Assembly (NCBI GenBank): GCA_033980235.1 | Contig: CM067067.1 | Location: forward strand, 18,667,239-18,731,238 | From: Diadema setosum | Lineage: Eukaryota; Echinodermata; Echinoidea; Diadematoida; Diadematidae | Direction: 5' to 3' | Length of the DNA stretch: 64,000 nucleotides | Part shown: positions 35,939 through 49,521 of the stretch, piece after piece | Layout of the letters: each line of letters starts with the position of its first letter | Position numbering within the stretch: the stretch's first letter is position 1 | Notes under the pieces: generated by a model | What the model was told of the DNA's origin: nothing | Databases searched by the model: none | The model's input: the letters and a program-made list of their open reading frames with translations, nothing else | Program-made: the position numbers and the translations under genes

Positions 35939-36890
35939 GAAAAGAGTGAAATTGAAATATATGCTGCATCTTCTGTGTTTCTCTGTGTGTGTCCATGTTT
36001 AGTCCCCTTTGTTTGAATCACCGAAGTGAGCTGAAAATGGCGGGTTCCAATGGCACCTGGTTGTGAGTGCTGACCTGTTGAAATGCTATTTGACAAGGTT
36101 TATTAACAGTGCCAAGTCGTGTTTAACATCTCCCTGAAGCAAAATAAGCCTTGGGAGAGGGACGACCCAGTGATAGAGAATTCGCCATTTTCATGTTGGA
36201 ATTTCATTCACAGAGGGCATTTGGGGGTGGGGGGGGGGGGAGCAAGATATTCTCATGGCCTAATTTCACCCTGAGGATGTGATTATCACCCCAGCTAATC
36301 TCATAATCACAGGGTGGCTAATCCACTGGAGTGGTTGAGTACTAAAGGGAGAGTGAATAATTCAAGCTTATACCTCCACATCAGTCTATAGACTGGGAAA
36401 GACTTGATAGGTTAATTGGAAGAATTTATGTCCAAGGAAATGGAGACTGACTCAATTAAATCATGCAGGAGCTTGCTCAGTGGAATTCGGACAAAAGATT
36501 CAGGAGTATCAACATTTTCTTAGTATCTCTGTCAAACATGTATTGGAGACCAGAAAGTCAAGCACAGTTTACCCCAAACAGAAGTTTTTGCATCAGCAGA
36601 TTTGTTACGCTCTGAAATTGAATATTTCCAACATACAAAGAAAGGAAATAATATATGCACCAAGAAAATGGCCTTACAGTAGAAAGGGAAGCCAACACAG
36701 AAATTGTCATGGAATACATCTTGGAAATATTGAAAGTTTGCAGACCCTGTGTATACCAGACTCTCACAGTTGAACACAAAGAATTTTTCACTTACCCGGC
36801 AAACCTGTGTTCCAAGTTCTTGAGAATCCACATCATGTATTGTGGGTGAAGAGGAGAGCAACTCCTTTCACCCCCCTCCCCCTCCCCTCT

Positions 36891-36909
36891 CCCCCCCCCC
36901 CCCCCCCCC
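36891..36909. repeat. Poly(C) tract, 19 bases
   Basis: Uninterrupted C run preceded by a CT-rich stretch. Confidence 0.9.
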
Positions 36910-39900
36910 TTACCACCATCTTCCTACTTCATACTGGAGCACCTGCAGTGCACCTTTTATTTAAGGATGGGGGTTTAAATTTTTTTTTCCTTCTTTTAAA
37001 CTTCTCTCAGGCCAACTGGACAAGGATTTTGCCAATTATCTGGTATTAGACACTGTAGTAGGGGATTAGAATCTATACGCCATACTGAGGGTTATCAAGA
37101 ACTTGAATCATTGGATGTGTGTCCTATTGTACAGGAGATATAATTCACACCCCATTAAGAGATTCCAACAGAGTCTTATGTATAGTCATTAACCAGTGGG
37201 AGATGTACTGTACAATGGCGAAACAGGAAAGAATTAGAAAACAAAACAATAAAGACCTTAGGGATCAACCACCCCTAAATGTTTTGATAGATGGGCTCAG
37301 TAATGACAAGTGTCTGCATTGTCTTGAGTAGACTCAATGTCTGGAATGAAGGGGGGGGGGGGGGGACTTAGTCATTGAATCCTGTGCTAAAACAGGCTGA
37401 AAAGATTTTATATTAGAGAGAAGGGGGACATTACATCAAGTAGGAAGTTTTGTTCGATGTGCTGTTGTTAGCCTCTCAATTTCAAGATTGTCCCCTTGAT
37501 TACATCTCACTGACAGGGAGATGGAGTGGACGGAATTATTGAATAAAGCGATCAAACGTTTAAAAAGGTTTAGTGGCAATTATTTCCTCAAAATGATGCA
37601 TCTCCCCTAAGGCCTCCCCTCCCCCCCCCCCCCCCATCCCCACTCCCAAGGTGCACAAGGCATGGTGACGTTCATGAGCCCATTAACATCCATGTACAAT
37701 ATTTTGAAGTTTGACTAGTCTGAAACCAATGTAGGAAATTGTGTTCAAAATGTACCGCATACTAGTCAGAGGAAGAGATTGGTTCAGTTGCAAAGCTTGC
37801 GATGAGAGCATTTGAAATGTAATGTAAATAGCTTTGAAAAGAGCAGGGGGTAATGTGAAAGCATGTATTTTAAGTTTTGCCACCTTTTTTCCCTTCCCCG
37901 CTGGTGAAGAGAGAAAGGTATGTGTGTAATGATGTGACACTATTTGTCATTGATGAGAGGGGGGATGATTAGGCTCGATTGTCCGTAATCCCTACATGTG
38001 CCTCAAAATCCAGACGGACCATCAACCAGCCGCAAATGTATGTTACAGAAACAAAATGTTTACAAAGGGCAAATAGCACAAGTCGACCTCTGTGTTGGAG
38101 CCTTTTCTTTTTCTTTCCTTATTTTTGTTGAGGGGGGTTGGTGTACAGACCAAGGAAAGGGTCTTTTATACCCCTTAACAGTAAACTAAATAGATAATAG
38201 CCATTATCGTCTTCTTTCTATTGCAAATGACTCTTATTGCTTTCATAAGTTCCCATGTAATCTCTCTCCATTTCTGTCAAAAGGGAAGAGTGGGACACTG
38301 CGAATGAGGATGGATTTACGTTCGGCCTTGCGTGACGTGGAGTCCATTAAGACTTTTGAAGTCTCCGACCGAACCCCCACATCCTTCATTAAGCCCGAAA
38401 AATGCCCCACGAGTCAGCAGACAAAAGACAGCGCATTCTCCGCCGATGATTTTTTTTTTGCTACCATTGCCCCGTTGAAACTTGAAACTGGATTTGCTGG
38501 TTGCATCCTTACAGTTTGCTTAGCATCTTCTGTCCTAATTAGCATGAACTGGTTCATGATTCTTTCACAAACATAAACATTTTCACAAATGGGGCCATTC
38601 TGTCGGGAAAAAAAAATCTACCTTGATTGTAATCTGGTAATGAAAAGTTGGCCTTCTTTAAGTCACTTGTAAGATGATGATGGGAGACTCTGTGGGTACC
38701 AACTTCTGTTTTCAAATCTTATCCATTGGTAGACTAAAAGGAGCAAAAGCTTCTTTCATTTATAATTCTATCAATTCTATTTTAATTTTTAGAAACAGCA
38801 ATCCAAAACAATTCTATGCCTTCCTTCAAAGTAACTTCCACATTTGATTTTGCAATTCTTCTCTGTGACTTGCAAAATATAGCCTTATGTCAGTCATGAA
38901 GAGAAAGTTATCCAATCTTCTAAGGACACAAAGAAAACTTAGAGTGACCTTGAACCTTGATGAGATAATCCCCGAAGCAGCCCTTCCCGAACTTAACTTG
39001 GATGAGATGTGCTGTCACAGTAGGTGATGGCGCAGTCAATATTTTGTACCATTTCTATTTACAATAAAAATAGTTATGTGCACACTAAAAATTCTCATGT
39101 AAAATTGGTAGTTATGGAAAAGAACAACAAAGCACAATTGGGAAGAGAGACAAAATGAGAATGAGAAATAGAGAAGAAAGGGAAAAAAAATAAGGAGAGA
39201 GAGGGAATTATTAGGTGACATGTCATCCCCTCATTACCACTATCAACCAGAATGGATTTCACCCGTCAAGTCGCCATGGCGATGAAATTGAAATTGCCTA
39301 ATCCCTCCTCATTTCCCGCAGATACTTAACGTGTCACGCTCGATCACGGGGCGAAACAATGGCGATGCAAAGGGCCCCGACTGGTCAACAGGAAACCGGG
39401 CTGATGGCAGCGTCTCTCCCCCCGGCCACGGTGGCGCTAGGGGCTCTCCAGTGACTTTAGCGAGAAAGACAGCGGAGGGGGCGAGGATTCCGGTCTTGAA
39501 TTGTTTTGCAGCATTCATCAATATACATTTGACACGTGCTTGCCGAAAACAGACTTAAAAAAAAAATAAACTGCTGATGTCATTTTTTGTTTCTTATTTA
39601 TTTTGGATTTCCTGGGATGGCTTGTCTTTTTTTTTCTCTCTCTTTCTTCGTCGGCAAAGTTTATATAATGTTGCATTTAGATGATACCTATTTTGTTGCT
39701 GTTTGACCGATCAAAGACATATTGACATTTCAAATGGAATCACCTTATCTGTCAAGGCACACGTGACATTTGTGCACATTCCTTCTTTGGACGACGTGCA
39801 CTTGTGTAAGAGGTAGCACTATGGGAGATTCAATGTATGGGACTGTATGCCAATCATCTTTCACGTGATCTCTTGTGAAATTCACAGCTGGCTGTTTCAT

Positions 39901-40904
39901 GGATCCCATATGTGTGTGTTTATAAAAAACAGGAAAATATATTATCATCCCCACCCTAAAAAAAAAAGACAACAATCAAGAGGGAAAAAGATGTGACACT
40001 TCCAACGTCAGGAGATTGGAGACATTTTATATTGGAACACAGTGGGTTGATAACAAATGTCACAGCTTTGTGATAAAGCTCAAAATGACAGTATTTCTGA
40101 TCAGATATGGCTAGTGGAAAAGGAGAAAAAAAAAGAGGAGCCAGACAATCATTGATCTGAAATTGTCTGCGCCAGAGATTGACTGCTGGCGAAGGATCGC
40201 ACAGGCTAGTGGTAGTTTTTTCTTCTGCTTTTTTTTTTTCAAAAGTACCTGGTAATTTTGTGTCTTGTGGCATTGAACGCATGAGGTATACATAGCTGAA
40301 AAAAAAAAAGTTACACGGAGACTGTGGAAATCTCTCTCTCCCTCTCTATCTCTCTTTCATTCCTCGCTTTGCATCCAGCGTGGATGTTGTGCCTCTGACT
40401 CATGAAGTAGTGTGACATTCGTGCAGGGATTTTTTTTCCTTCTTTTTCTTTTTACGTCAACAGGTAGCGGTAGCGGGCACATGTATCGATTGTTGGTGTG
40501 GTCCTCTGATGCCTCGAAGTGGCAGGAAGGCAGAACGTCTCGCAGCTACAAAAGAGACATGTGCTTACTGTAGATGTTTTGTTTCTTTCTTTCTTTCTTT
40601 TTTCACAAACTGAACACTATCTGATAGATATCCCCCCCTCCCCTTTATGTGTGTGCTTTCCTGGGGAGAATTCTTTTTCCGACATCATGTGCCCATCGCA
40701 ATCGCTTAGTCGTTGGGGGAGAAATGAGCCAATGTGTGTGTGGCTGTTCTGAAAATAGCGAGTGTAGTCGGGTAGTACCTGTGCTATGATGGGGAAAGTC
40801 AAGTGATACTGCTGCAGGATTATTTGGAGAATTAAGTAGTGCAGATGATTCCATGATAATCACCAGTTATGCTTATAATTGATTGTCTTGTGATGGCCGG
40901 GGGA

Positions 40905-40923
40905 GGGGGGGGGGGGGGGGGGG
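40905..40923. repeat. Poly(G) tract, 19 bases
   Basis: Uninterrupted G run on the + strand, preceded by GGCCGGGGGA. Confidence 0.9.
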
Positions 40924-43264
40924 AGAATAAAGGGGCAGTTATAACCATCAATGGAATATAAAAAGCATTCTTTAGCAGTTGAGTGCAATAAAGCTGTACG
41001 CGATGTAGTCTTACATTAAAAATGGTACTTACTTTAGGAAATGTGTTTGCTGGGTACTGAGAGATTACATATTGTAGTATTGATGGGGCATGAATGCACA
41101 CATACATACATACAAACACCCTTCATGTACATAGAATAATGGGGACACAAGCCCACTTGGTCTCCTTGTCAGAAAATGATTTTTTTCATGAAAAGACAAC
41201 TCCTCCCCTTTAAATGTGCCCAACCTTGTGCATGGCATGGATTTGTGAGGCGTGCAGTTGGAGATTAGGCTACGCTTTGTTTATGACAATTTAAGCTGTG
41301 CTGTATGCATTCACTCAAGAATATTACCTACGTGTATTTTCATAAACCCATTGTGCATATATGTGATAAAATTCAAGTCACATGAGTGACTAGTGAAGCT
41401 TGCACTACGAAACTCCACAGCTGTGTTGTTCTTTTTATCTACAGATTAGGTTGTAGTAGAAAAATCTATAGTAGGCCCGAGATGAATGTCCCCAATACTC
41501 CTTTTTAACAAACAGGTTCCCTAGGGACAACCTGAGACTGCAATCAGTTCTACATATTGCAAGAGTTCACATGTTTTGATCAGTTTAGCCATTGCTTTGA
41601 CATGGATTATAAATTCTTATATCAGCCCTTTACCTGCAAAGCTCTGAGGGGGTGGGGAATTCATGAAGAAAAGAACACACACAAAAAAAAGATCAGGTTC
41701 ATCGCACTCTGATGTGAGGACGTGTGGAGTAAACATATCTCAAAAATTCAATTTTGGGTCATAGCATTCAGTTTTAGTGATGAAAGGGACGAAAAAAAAT
41801 TACCCTTTTTTTTTCTGCATGCATGACTGAAAGCTTGACTGTCCGGTATGAACTGCGAGAAAATAAACAGGTATTGACGAGGTATTTATTTCTCGACAGC
41901 GGAGTGATGTGCATGCAGTGGAATCTCTAAGTTACCACACGCACAATTTGGGCTGCGTTGCTATCAACAGGTTGAGTTAAGTGCATTGACGGTGGAGAAA
42001 GCAGCTACTGTTTTAGCGTACTACGAGTAGTCTACACCTTTGTGTATAGCAATGCGGAATAGAAATGTTATGATTTTCAAGGGCAATACTCTGTGTAATT
42101 GAGATTTCTCTGTGTGCCCAGGTGATCTGGAAAGCAAGAACTCATCATAGAAGATCTAGTCATACGCGATCAAAGCTAACGTCTGTCATCCATAACCCAT
42201 CCTGAAGATGTACAAGAGAAGTTTTTATTGCTCTAGGGAAGTGTTTATGTTCAATTGAGCATCAGAAACCTGTACCAAGAAGGGCTTAACTAGCCCTTTT
42301 GTATAACAGAGTATAAAATGCTGCTTTTCACACAAACAGAATCCATACATTTGACGGTATGCATTGTGAGCACTGGCCTAGTGAAAAAATCTTAAATCCT
42401 TTTTTTTTTAAAGATCAAACTTTCTTTCTAGTAATTGTGACTACCTGTTCTCATTCTGTAGAGTTAGTGATATTTATGTTGGAATGCATGGAAACAAGGA
42501 GATGCTTGTTTACTTTGATGTAACCATGTATCTGTTTACATAGAACTGTTCAAGCTACGTGTGTAGTTGTCCAGTTATGCTCCAGGGTTTTTTTATGATG
42601 TGTAGGGGAATTGATATTTTTCGACTGAGTGTAGTAGCATGCAGTTGAATCCGTGGTTACGCAATGCATCAGGTTTCCTATAAATAGCCAGTTGTATTGT
42701 TTTCTGCTCTGTTTAACAATGCTTTGTGCGTATAGACAGGATTTTTTTTTTTTTTGTCTGCTACGAATGTAATACACAAAGTATTAGTCATGTTTGAAGA
42801 TACATTCTGGTGTCTAGTGAGGGGTGGGGAGATGAGGGTCAAAGGATAAAGGATGCAAGATTGGGTACATGCTTTAATCTTATTAAAGTGATCAGGATAT
42901 TGAATGAAGAAAATGATATCCCTCCTCATTGCTTTACATGTTTTCAAAAAGAGTAATTCAATCTTTCAAAGCAACCAAGATCTCTACTAAATTTAGCCTG
43001 AAGAAAGAAAATCTTGCTTGTCAGGAATATCAAGTGCCAGGGTTTGGTTCAAAAGTGACTACATTTCCTTGTATTTCCCTGTAGTGGTATCGAAAAGTGA
43101 CTTCCATTTCACATACGTGTATGTTTAAATGGTCTAGACCCAATTAATGAAGACAGATCTTGAATGTATGTTACTTTGGCATCAGTATTAGTTCAACACT
43201 TTTCATGGGCCATTATGAGCTATCATATGGAAATAAAGTAAGTCCATGTCTGCATTTCTGTTTA

Positions 43265-43365
43265 GGACACACACATACACACACACACACATACACATAC
43301 ACATATATAGAATATATATAAGATATACATGTATATATTGATTGTATGTGTATGTGTGTTTGTGG
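43265..43365. repeat. Inverted CA/TG microsatellite with TA centre
   Basis: (CA)n and CATA units on the left, a TA-rich centre, then TGTATGTGTATGTGTG on the right. The two sides are complementary and could form a hairpin. Confidence 0.8.
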
Positions 43366-43510
43366 ATATGTGTACTAGTGTAGCTTGGTGCAATGAAGAA
43401 TGAGCTGTACCGTATCCCCCGTTCCATATGACGTATACAGGAATGCAAGCACTGGCTGACATCCTGTAGGTTTTGTCTCCTCTTGACTCAAGTCCCATCA
43501 TGTCTCTGAA

Positions 43511-43554
43511 CCCCCCCCCCCCTTCTTCTTCCTCCCCCTTCCCCCCCCCCCCCC
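43511..43554. repeat. Two poly(C) tracts
   Basis: C runs of 12 and 14 bases separated by a TTC/CT-rich spacer. Confidence 0.9.
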
Positions 43555-43783
43555 AACCATATTGGGTGCTCCAAGATGAAACCCTTTGCATTGGCAACGG
43601 GCGGTAGTCGGGTAGGACAAGTCGCATTCCCGTCTGGTCCAGTCAGTGATGGATGCACATCATCCGCGTACTTGAATATACTGTTTACATGCCGGCCGGC
43701 TTGCTTACTTGGCTTTATTGGTACACTGGCATCCATTCCCTGATATCCTTTACCCCCCTCTCCAACTCAAACTTCACACCCCT

Positions 43784-43802
43784 CCCCCCCCCCCCCCCCC
43801 CC
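43784..43802. repeat. Poly(C) tract, 19 bases
   Basis: Uninterrupted C run. Confidence 0.9.
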
Positions 43803-44748
43803 ACACCCTTATAGGTTGACAGGTGAGGGGATGATGATGACGTAGCGGGGAGGACGTGCGTCGCTCCCGTGTTTGTTGCTCTCGGTTCCCTCCACGAGAG
43901 GAGGGTGTTCAATTTCAGGTGAAGGAGGAGGGTGCGAATGGGTACTCGAGGCACCCATGAAAGATGTATAGGAGTCGCGGCTGTGGATCAAGTTATTTGC
44001 AGCCCGTCACGGCCTATGTAGAGCATGAAGTGAGGGGAAAATAGCTTGGAACGGAGTCGTGAGACTTGATGAAGTGCCCACGGTCTAGGCGTTGCCGATA
44101 AGATAAACAGAAGAATATCATGGTGCATCTGTGCATCCAATGATGCATTCACAGCACTTTTGTGCAAAATTTGAAGAGACATTATTACCTCATGATGTCA
44201 GTGGAGGTTGTGTAAAGATGAGACAAGTCTTCTTGGAGCTGTTCAAAGACAGAGAACTTGTGTGGTATTGTGTTGTAATATGCCTGGTAAGAAATAGTCA
44301 TTAGCTCAGGAACTCTTTCGGAGGAGTCTGCGCCTTTAAATGTCTTTTTCTTTAACGGATATGTAGGGCCATGCAAATGCTGTGAAGTATCATCGTCATC
44401 TTCAAAGAAAATTCATATCTGTTTTAAACAGCAGATTGTTCTCTTTTTTAAAACTATTTTTCCCATTGTTCTGGTTTTGTTTTGTTTGGATTTGAGTAGA
44501 GAGGATGGAATTGGTTGAGAATCGCTCCCGATGTACCCCTCAGAAGGAAAATGGAAGCTGAATGTTCAGGGTCTGTCACTCACTCACTCTCACATGCAAG
44601 GCCCATTAGCAGTTTCCTGTGCCTGCTACATTTCGTGTAATCCCAAGCAAATGCAACGATCTGCCCTATTACGATTTCTTAACCGTGCCTTTGTTTTCTG
44701 AGGCATAATCCCAGCCAAGTGAGCTTGGAAAAAATGAGGAGAAAAGTG

Positions 44749-44769
44749 AGAGAGAGAGAGAGAGAGAGA
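44749..44769. repeat. (GA)n microsatellite
   Basis: About ten GA units. Confidence 0.9.
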
Positions 44770-47700
44770 AGAATGATTGATGATGAAGGAGAAATATATC
44801 ACACAAGTCTGAATGACTATCATCATCTTGGCAACATAAGAATTTTGAAATAGATGCAGAGCAGTCTTCATTCAGTTCTTATGTTTCCAAAAATTTTAGT
44901 GATTGTATTCTTTATGCAGTGAAAGAGATAGACCCCCAGTGTAATATGTCTTTTTACATTCATCGTTATCAACATATTTCTCTTTTGCATTCCTTTTGTT
45001 TTAAGGATTCATCTCTTTTTCATTCATCAAGGGGTATATGACTTTTTTTTCTCAGTTCTCTTGTTTTCCATGATTAAAGTGTTAGCACTCTTGAACATGA
45101 CGGACGGGCTAGACATATACTATTAAGAGCAATATCTCTCTATACTGTATAATCTCATACATTTCCCCCCCCCCCTCCCAATCTATTCAGAATATGGTGT
45201 TCAGTTATGCATGGAGTGCCCAAAATTTGTCTTGAATAGAGAATAAAACCATCCTCATGCAGCGTAAATGATTTTTACAATTTCATACCATTTCAAAGAG
45301 GACTCTTTCTTTTGCTGTAAATCAAATCATATGTTCTACCACAAGTATGGAACAAAGATATATAGACATTTAGGGTGAAGAGGTTTTTTACTGGCAGTTT
45401 GCAGAGAGTATATACCCTATGTAAAGCAAGATAGTGATAAAGGCCAGAATACCAGATGGGGAAATATTGTAAATGCTTTAAAATGCACCTTTTCATATCA
45501 TGGAAGTTAAGTAGTTGTACTTATTACAATGAGAGCAAGTTTTCCCTTCTGGAAAATTCAGAGAAGAAGAACAGGATATTCTGATCCCTCCTCAAAGCAA
45601 GAAAATCTGGTTCACAGAGCTGAGGAAATAAAAGGACCAACTTACGTCACTTTGATGGAACAATGACTGATATAAAGAACACAAGTTATGGTCACCATCA
45701 CTGCATGAATGAAAATGCTGAAGCCTGGTTCTTTGCTGGGTTCATCCTCTCTGCTTTACAGATAAGATTAAAGTAGGTTACAGCTAATCCCAGCCCCAAG
45801 GGGGACTGTAATGGACACCCAATCTAATCACTTGTGACTAGCAGAGTCACGCAAAGATACGCGCAAAAGATACACCGGCACTCCAGATAGGCGTGCGTTT
45901 AGTGTGAAAGTGATTCGTTCAGTTTGTGAGGGAGATGGGGAAGGAAGAATTATTATTTGTGCCATTCCCCTTCTTGCCGTGTACTCCCGGAGACTTATTT
46001 CAAAAGAATTTATGCACGGACAAAGTGACTGTGACAGAACAGGGCTTCACGAATTCAACACAACCCTCTCCTCTGTGTTTGCCAAGTCGGTGCAAATAGG
46101 GCATTAACATGTGATTAGTGTGTAGATAAGTTGGGATTGTGGTTTCTCCAATTTCTGCAGGAGTTAATAAGTCACAGACACCAAAACTCTATGGCAAACG
46201 ACAACAGCAACAAGGAAACACGAAAAAGGGAGCACAAATTACCCAGGCATGTGAGGTCATAGAGAGTCAAATGAAAATTCAGTGACCTTTAATGTTTAGT
46301 TTGGTTGGTAGGAATTTGATGATTACATATGTATCACCCCTTTGTAACTTCAATAACTTTTGATGCATCCAGAGGAGACCTTTCTTGATCTTGACTGTCA
46401 TGCTCATAAAAAAAAAAAAGTCATACTGACCAAAACGTGTTAACATTCATGCCAGCATAGTCAGCGTTTGTGACACATTCTTATTGCACACAGCCCATTG
46501 TTCCCCTATTGTCATGATTAATGAGTGTAATAATGGAGGGGGGGGGGGGTACAATCCTTACCCTCTTCCAGGAATCCTTTTGTTAGCATCGGTGGGAAGA
46601 GGTTTGTCTGTCCTCCTTGCTCTTCCATTCATCTCTGGTGACTGTACGCATCCCGTCATCAGCTGACATTTAAAAAAAACAAAAAAAAAAAGATACCCAC
46701 CCAAAACCTTTGTGCAGTCTGAGAGATAATCGACGGTGATAATCTGAATCGCCCGCAAGTTTATACATCTGTATTATCCCCTTCTGCCCTTCTTTCCCAC
46801 TGTCCAAATTCTCCCCCCCCCCCTAATGGTAGCATAGTATTGGCATTATTGGCAATGAGAGGAATACAGATGATGAAAAAATATGACTCTATATATCTCC
46901 ATCTCCATCACAGTTCTCCCCTTCCCCTCATAGTTTAGAGATTGTTTGGTGTAAATCAACTGTCTTTGCAATCAATTATCATTAAGTAAACTCAAAATCA
47001 ACATCAGTTTAATTGTTTTGGATGCTGCACCAATATGTACCAATGCATAAATGCAAGAACCTTCAAGATTGAAGGAGGCAAATCTCCTCCAGAAGAAGAA
47101 GGAAAAAAAAGAAATATTCTACTTGTATCTCAACAATATTCAGAAGATTGTAACGTTGAACAAATATTTCTTAAATCTTTTTGATCATTGGATGATGACA
47201 TGTTTTATCAAAAATGCTTTATCTGCCTTCATGTTGTATTGCTGTGGGATAAAATTAATGTATATTAATACAGAAGTATTATTACAAAAGTAAAAACTGA
47301 CCTGAGGGTCCCTCCCCTTCTGCCTGTAGCATTTTGTCATCTGGCATTTGGCATTTTTGGCATATCACCAATCCTTCAACCAACAACTTCTCAAATCATC
47401 AAAGTCTGCATCACTGACTATAAAAATGAAATGAATGTTAAAAAAAAAATCCTGAATTGATAAGATAATAATGATCAAACGCAAGTGAGAGGTAATCTCC
47501 ATACTCCAGTGTCACATTTAAAAAAAAAAAAATTTCTTTTTTTACTATCTGTCATCCCATTTGGGTAACAGGAAATACCAGCAGTACCATACAAGTGTGG
47601 TATATACAAGTCTGTAGCCCATGAAGATATTCAACTCTTTGACAACTATGATTGACAGTGGAATGCGCAGAATGCCATCAAAATTTAATAGGTTTTTTTT

Positions 47701-48326
47701 TTCTTCATCTTTTCTGTAGTATTTGTTGTTGTTGTTATTGTTGATTTTATTGCTGCTGCTGTAGACCCGTTTTACTATCTTACCCTCCTCAGCCTTGTTT
47801 TACGAATGGGCCTCTTTCGAGCCCGGGGCATGCTCTGTTTCGGCAGAGAAAGAAAAGTTTCCACTTCAGCAGGCAGAGGTGGCTTGATTTCAGTAATTGT
47901 CTATCAGATTCAAACACTTGTCACAGATTTTTCCAACCACTGCACACCTCTTGCCCTATTTTGTCTTTTTTCGCTCTGCCCATGTTGCCGTGTCCTTTTT
48001 GTTCCTCCTTTCTTTCACTTTTGTCTCTTTTATTTTTCTTCAAGATTCTGTACATTGGTAAATATATTTTGAAAGTCCTCTATCTACTGATCCACTCTAG
48101 GCTTTTAGCTGGGTGTAACAGAGCTCAACTGATTGTGTTTCAGTGGGGGGCCCCCAGGCCACTTTAATTGGGCTGCATCAGTAGTTTGATATGAGTGTTA
48201 TCTTTGGGCTGAATGATTTTGATTTTACAGATGAAAGGAAGAAGGGTTAGCAAGGAATTTCATTCTCAATTGCAGCCGAATCGAGGGCTTGATGTTGCCA
48301 CTGGTTTACTGATCATATAGTTAGTG

Positions 48327-48421
48327 TGTATGTGTGTGTGTGTGTGTTATTTGTATTCCCTTTCTTTTTATGAAAGCACATTTATGCAATAGTGATAATA
48401 ATAATAATGATAATAATAACA

Positions 48422-48456
<35 letters not shown>

Positions 48457-48470
48457 AATGATAACAATAG
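48327..48470. repeat. (TG)n and (AAT)n/(GAT)n microsatellites
   Basis: A TG array at 48327-48348, then AAT units shading into about ten GAT units at 48392-48470. A TTATACAGCGCTTGATA segment follows directly; microsatellites next to such AGCGCTT sequences are common remnants of small repeats in invertebrate genomes. Confidence 0.85.
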
Positions 48471-48577
48471 ATAACACTTATACAGCGCTTGATACTGATG
48501 TTTCTAAACACATTAACCGAAAAAAAAAATACATGAATATACAGCATTATGTACATATGATATAACAACAACCACAA

Positions 48578-49200
48578 CATTGATGTAATAAGCCTTACAT
48601 GTAAGTAGTTTATTCAACATGTGGTCAAGAGCATAATTGGAAACATGCTTCTGGAGAAGTACATGATTGCATTAGCACAAGATGGATATTATCTTTGTGG
48701 TGCTGTGTTTGGCTTTTCAGATTTTGTAATCCAAGTGCTTTGGGCAGATAAATTCTTTTGATCTTGTTTATAATGATGAGACTTTTGTGCAGGGCAACTT
48801 TGCTAGTTTTATACTAATTTCATTAAGATCTAAATGAATGCGAGACAAGACAAAGAGTAAATAGTGTCTATTCTCTGTAAACTCAATTCCAAGAAAAAAT
48901 TGATACCATGTGCTTTTCAGATTTCTAAAAGTTCTTTTCCGTTTTTGTTTCTTTTACATGTTCCCATTATCATCTGGATCATCACTTCATTTACAACTAC
49001 TTTGCCGCAATCAGGTAAGTGACATTAATGTGGTCTTGCAACTTTCAAACACTTCTCCCAGTCTTTTTTCTTTCTTTCTGTATTTCATCCAGAGATATAA
49101 ATTTTTGCTCATTATGTTATATGAAGGTTTTTTTTATTGATGTGAGTGAGGAAGAGAAAGACAGAGACTGTGTGAAAAACAAGAGAGAAAAAATTGGGAA
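48578..49200. repeat. Dispersed repeat, copy 2 (~620 bp)
   Basis: Colinear homologue of 21361-21985 on the same strand. Landmarks appear in the same order with scattered substitutions and indels. Both copies stop at the same point, just after GAGAAAAAA.T.GG. Confidence 0.8.
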
Positions 49201-49281
49201 AATAATGATAATAATGATAATTAACGTACATTTATGCAGTCATGATCCTTGACAGAGGAGAATCTCGAGTTCAGATTGATA

Positions 49282-49521
49282 GTGTATACGCCATATATTT
49301 AGCGAGTCTAAATTTTCGCGAATCAGGACATTCCGACGATTTTGCATGCGGTTAGATTTGAGATCGTGGAGTACTGAACTGAATGGAGAAATGTATATAT
49401 GTGCGTCATATTCATATCGGGATCAGAGTCATTATTTTGGCGTGTTTTTAATTTCGCGAATAGCACCTGACTCGAGAAATTCACGAAAATAAAAACCTCG
49501 CGAAACATTCGGCGTATACAG
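49282..49521. mobile_element. Short foldback (MITE-like) element with TCGCGAA motifs
   Basis: The left end GTGTATACGCCATATATTT and the reverse complement of the right end CTGTATACGCCGAATGTTT match, and the match continues inward through GCGAG and TTTCGCGAAT/TTTCGTGAAT. Length ~240 bp, non-coding, with several CGCGAA sites. Confidence 0.75.

Larger units (their letters stand above)
35939..48391. other. Non-coding interval, no gene recognised
   Basis: No exon, RNA gene or mobile element could be recognised in this long stretch. It has many C/G runs (36228, 36891, 37351, 37619, 40905, 43511, 43541, 43784, 45165, 46540) and CA/TG arrays at 43265. Sub-stretches 36260-36345, 39228-39510 and 45770-45860 are of higher complexity and carry clustered TAATC/GATTA or CpG-rich sequence. 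Confidence 0.45.

Noticed and set aside
48392..48470. CRISPR-like or direct-repeat array
   Set aside because: It is a simple trinucleotide microsatellite with no spacers. The window is eukaryotic in character.
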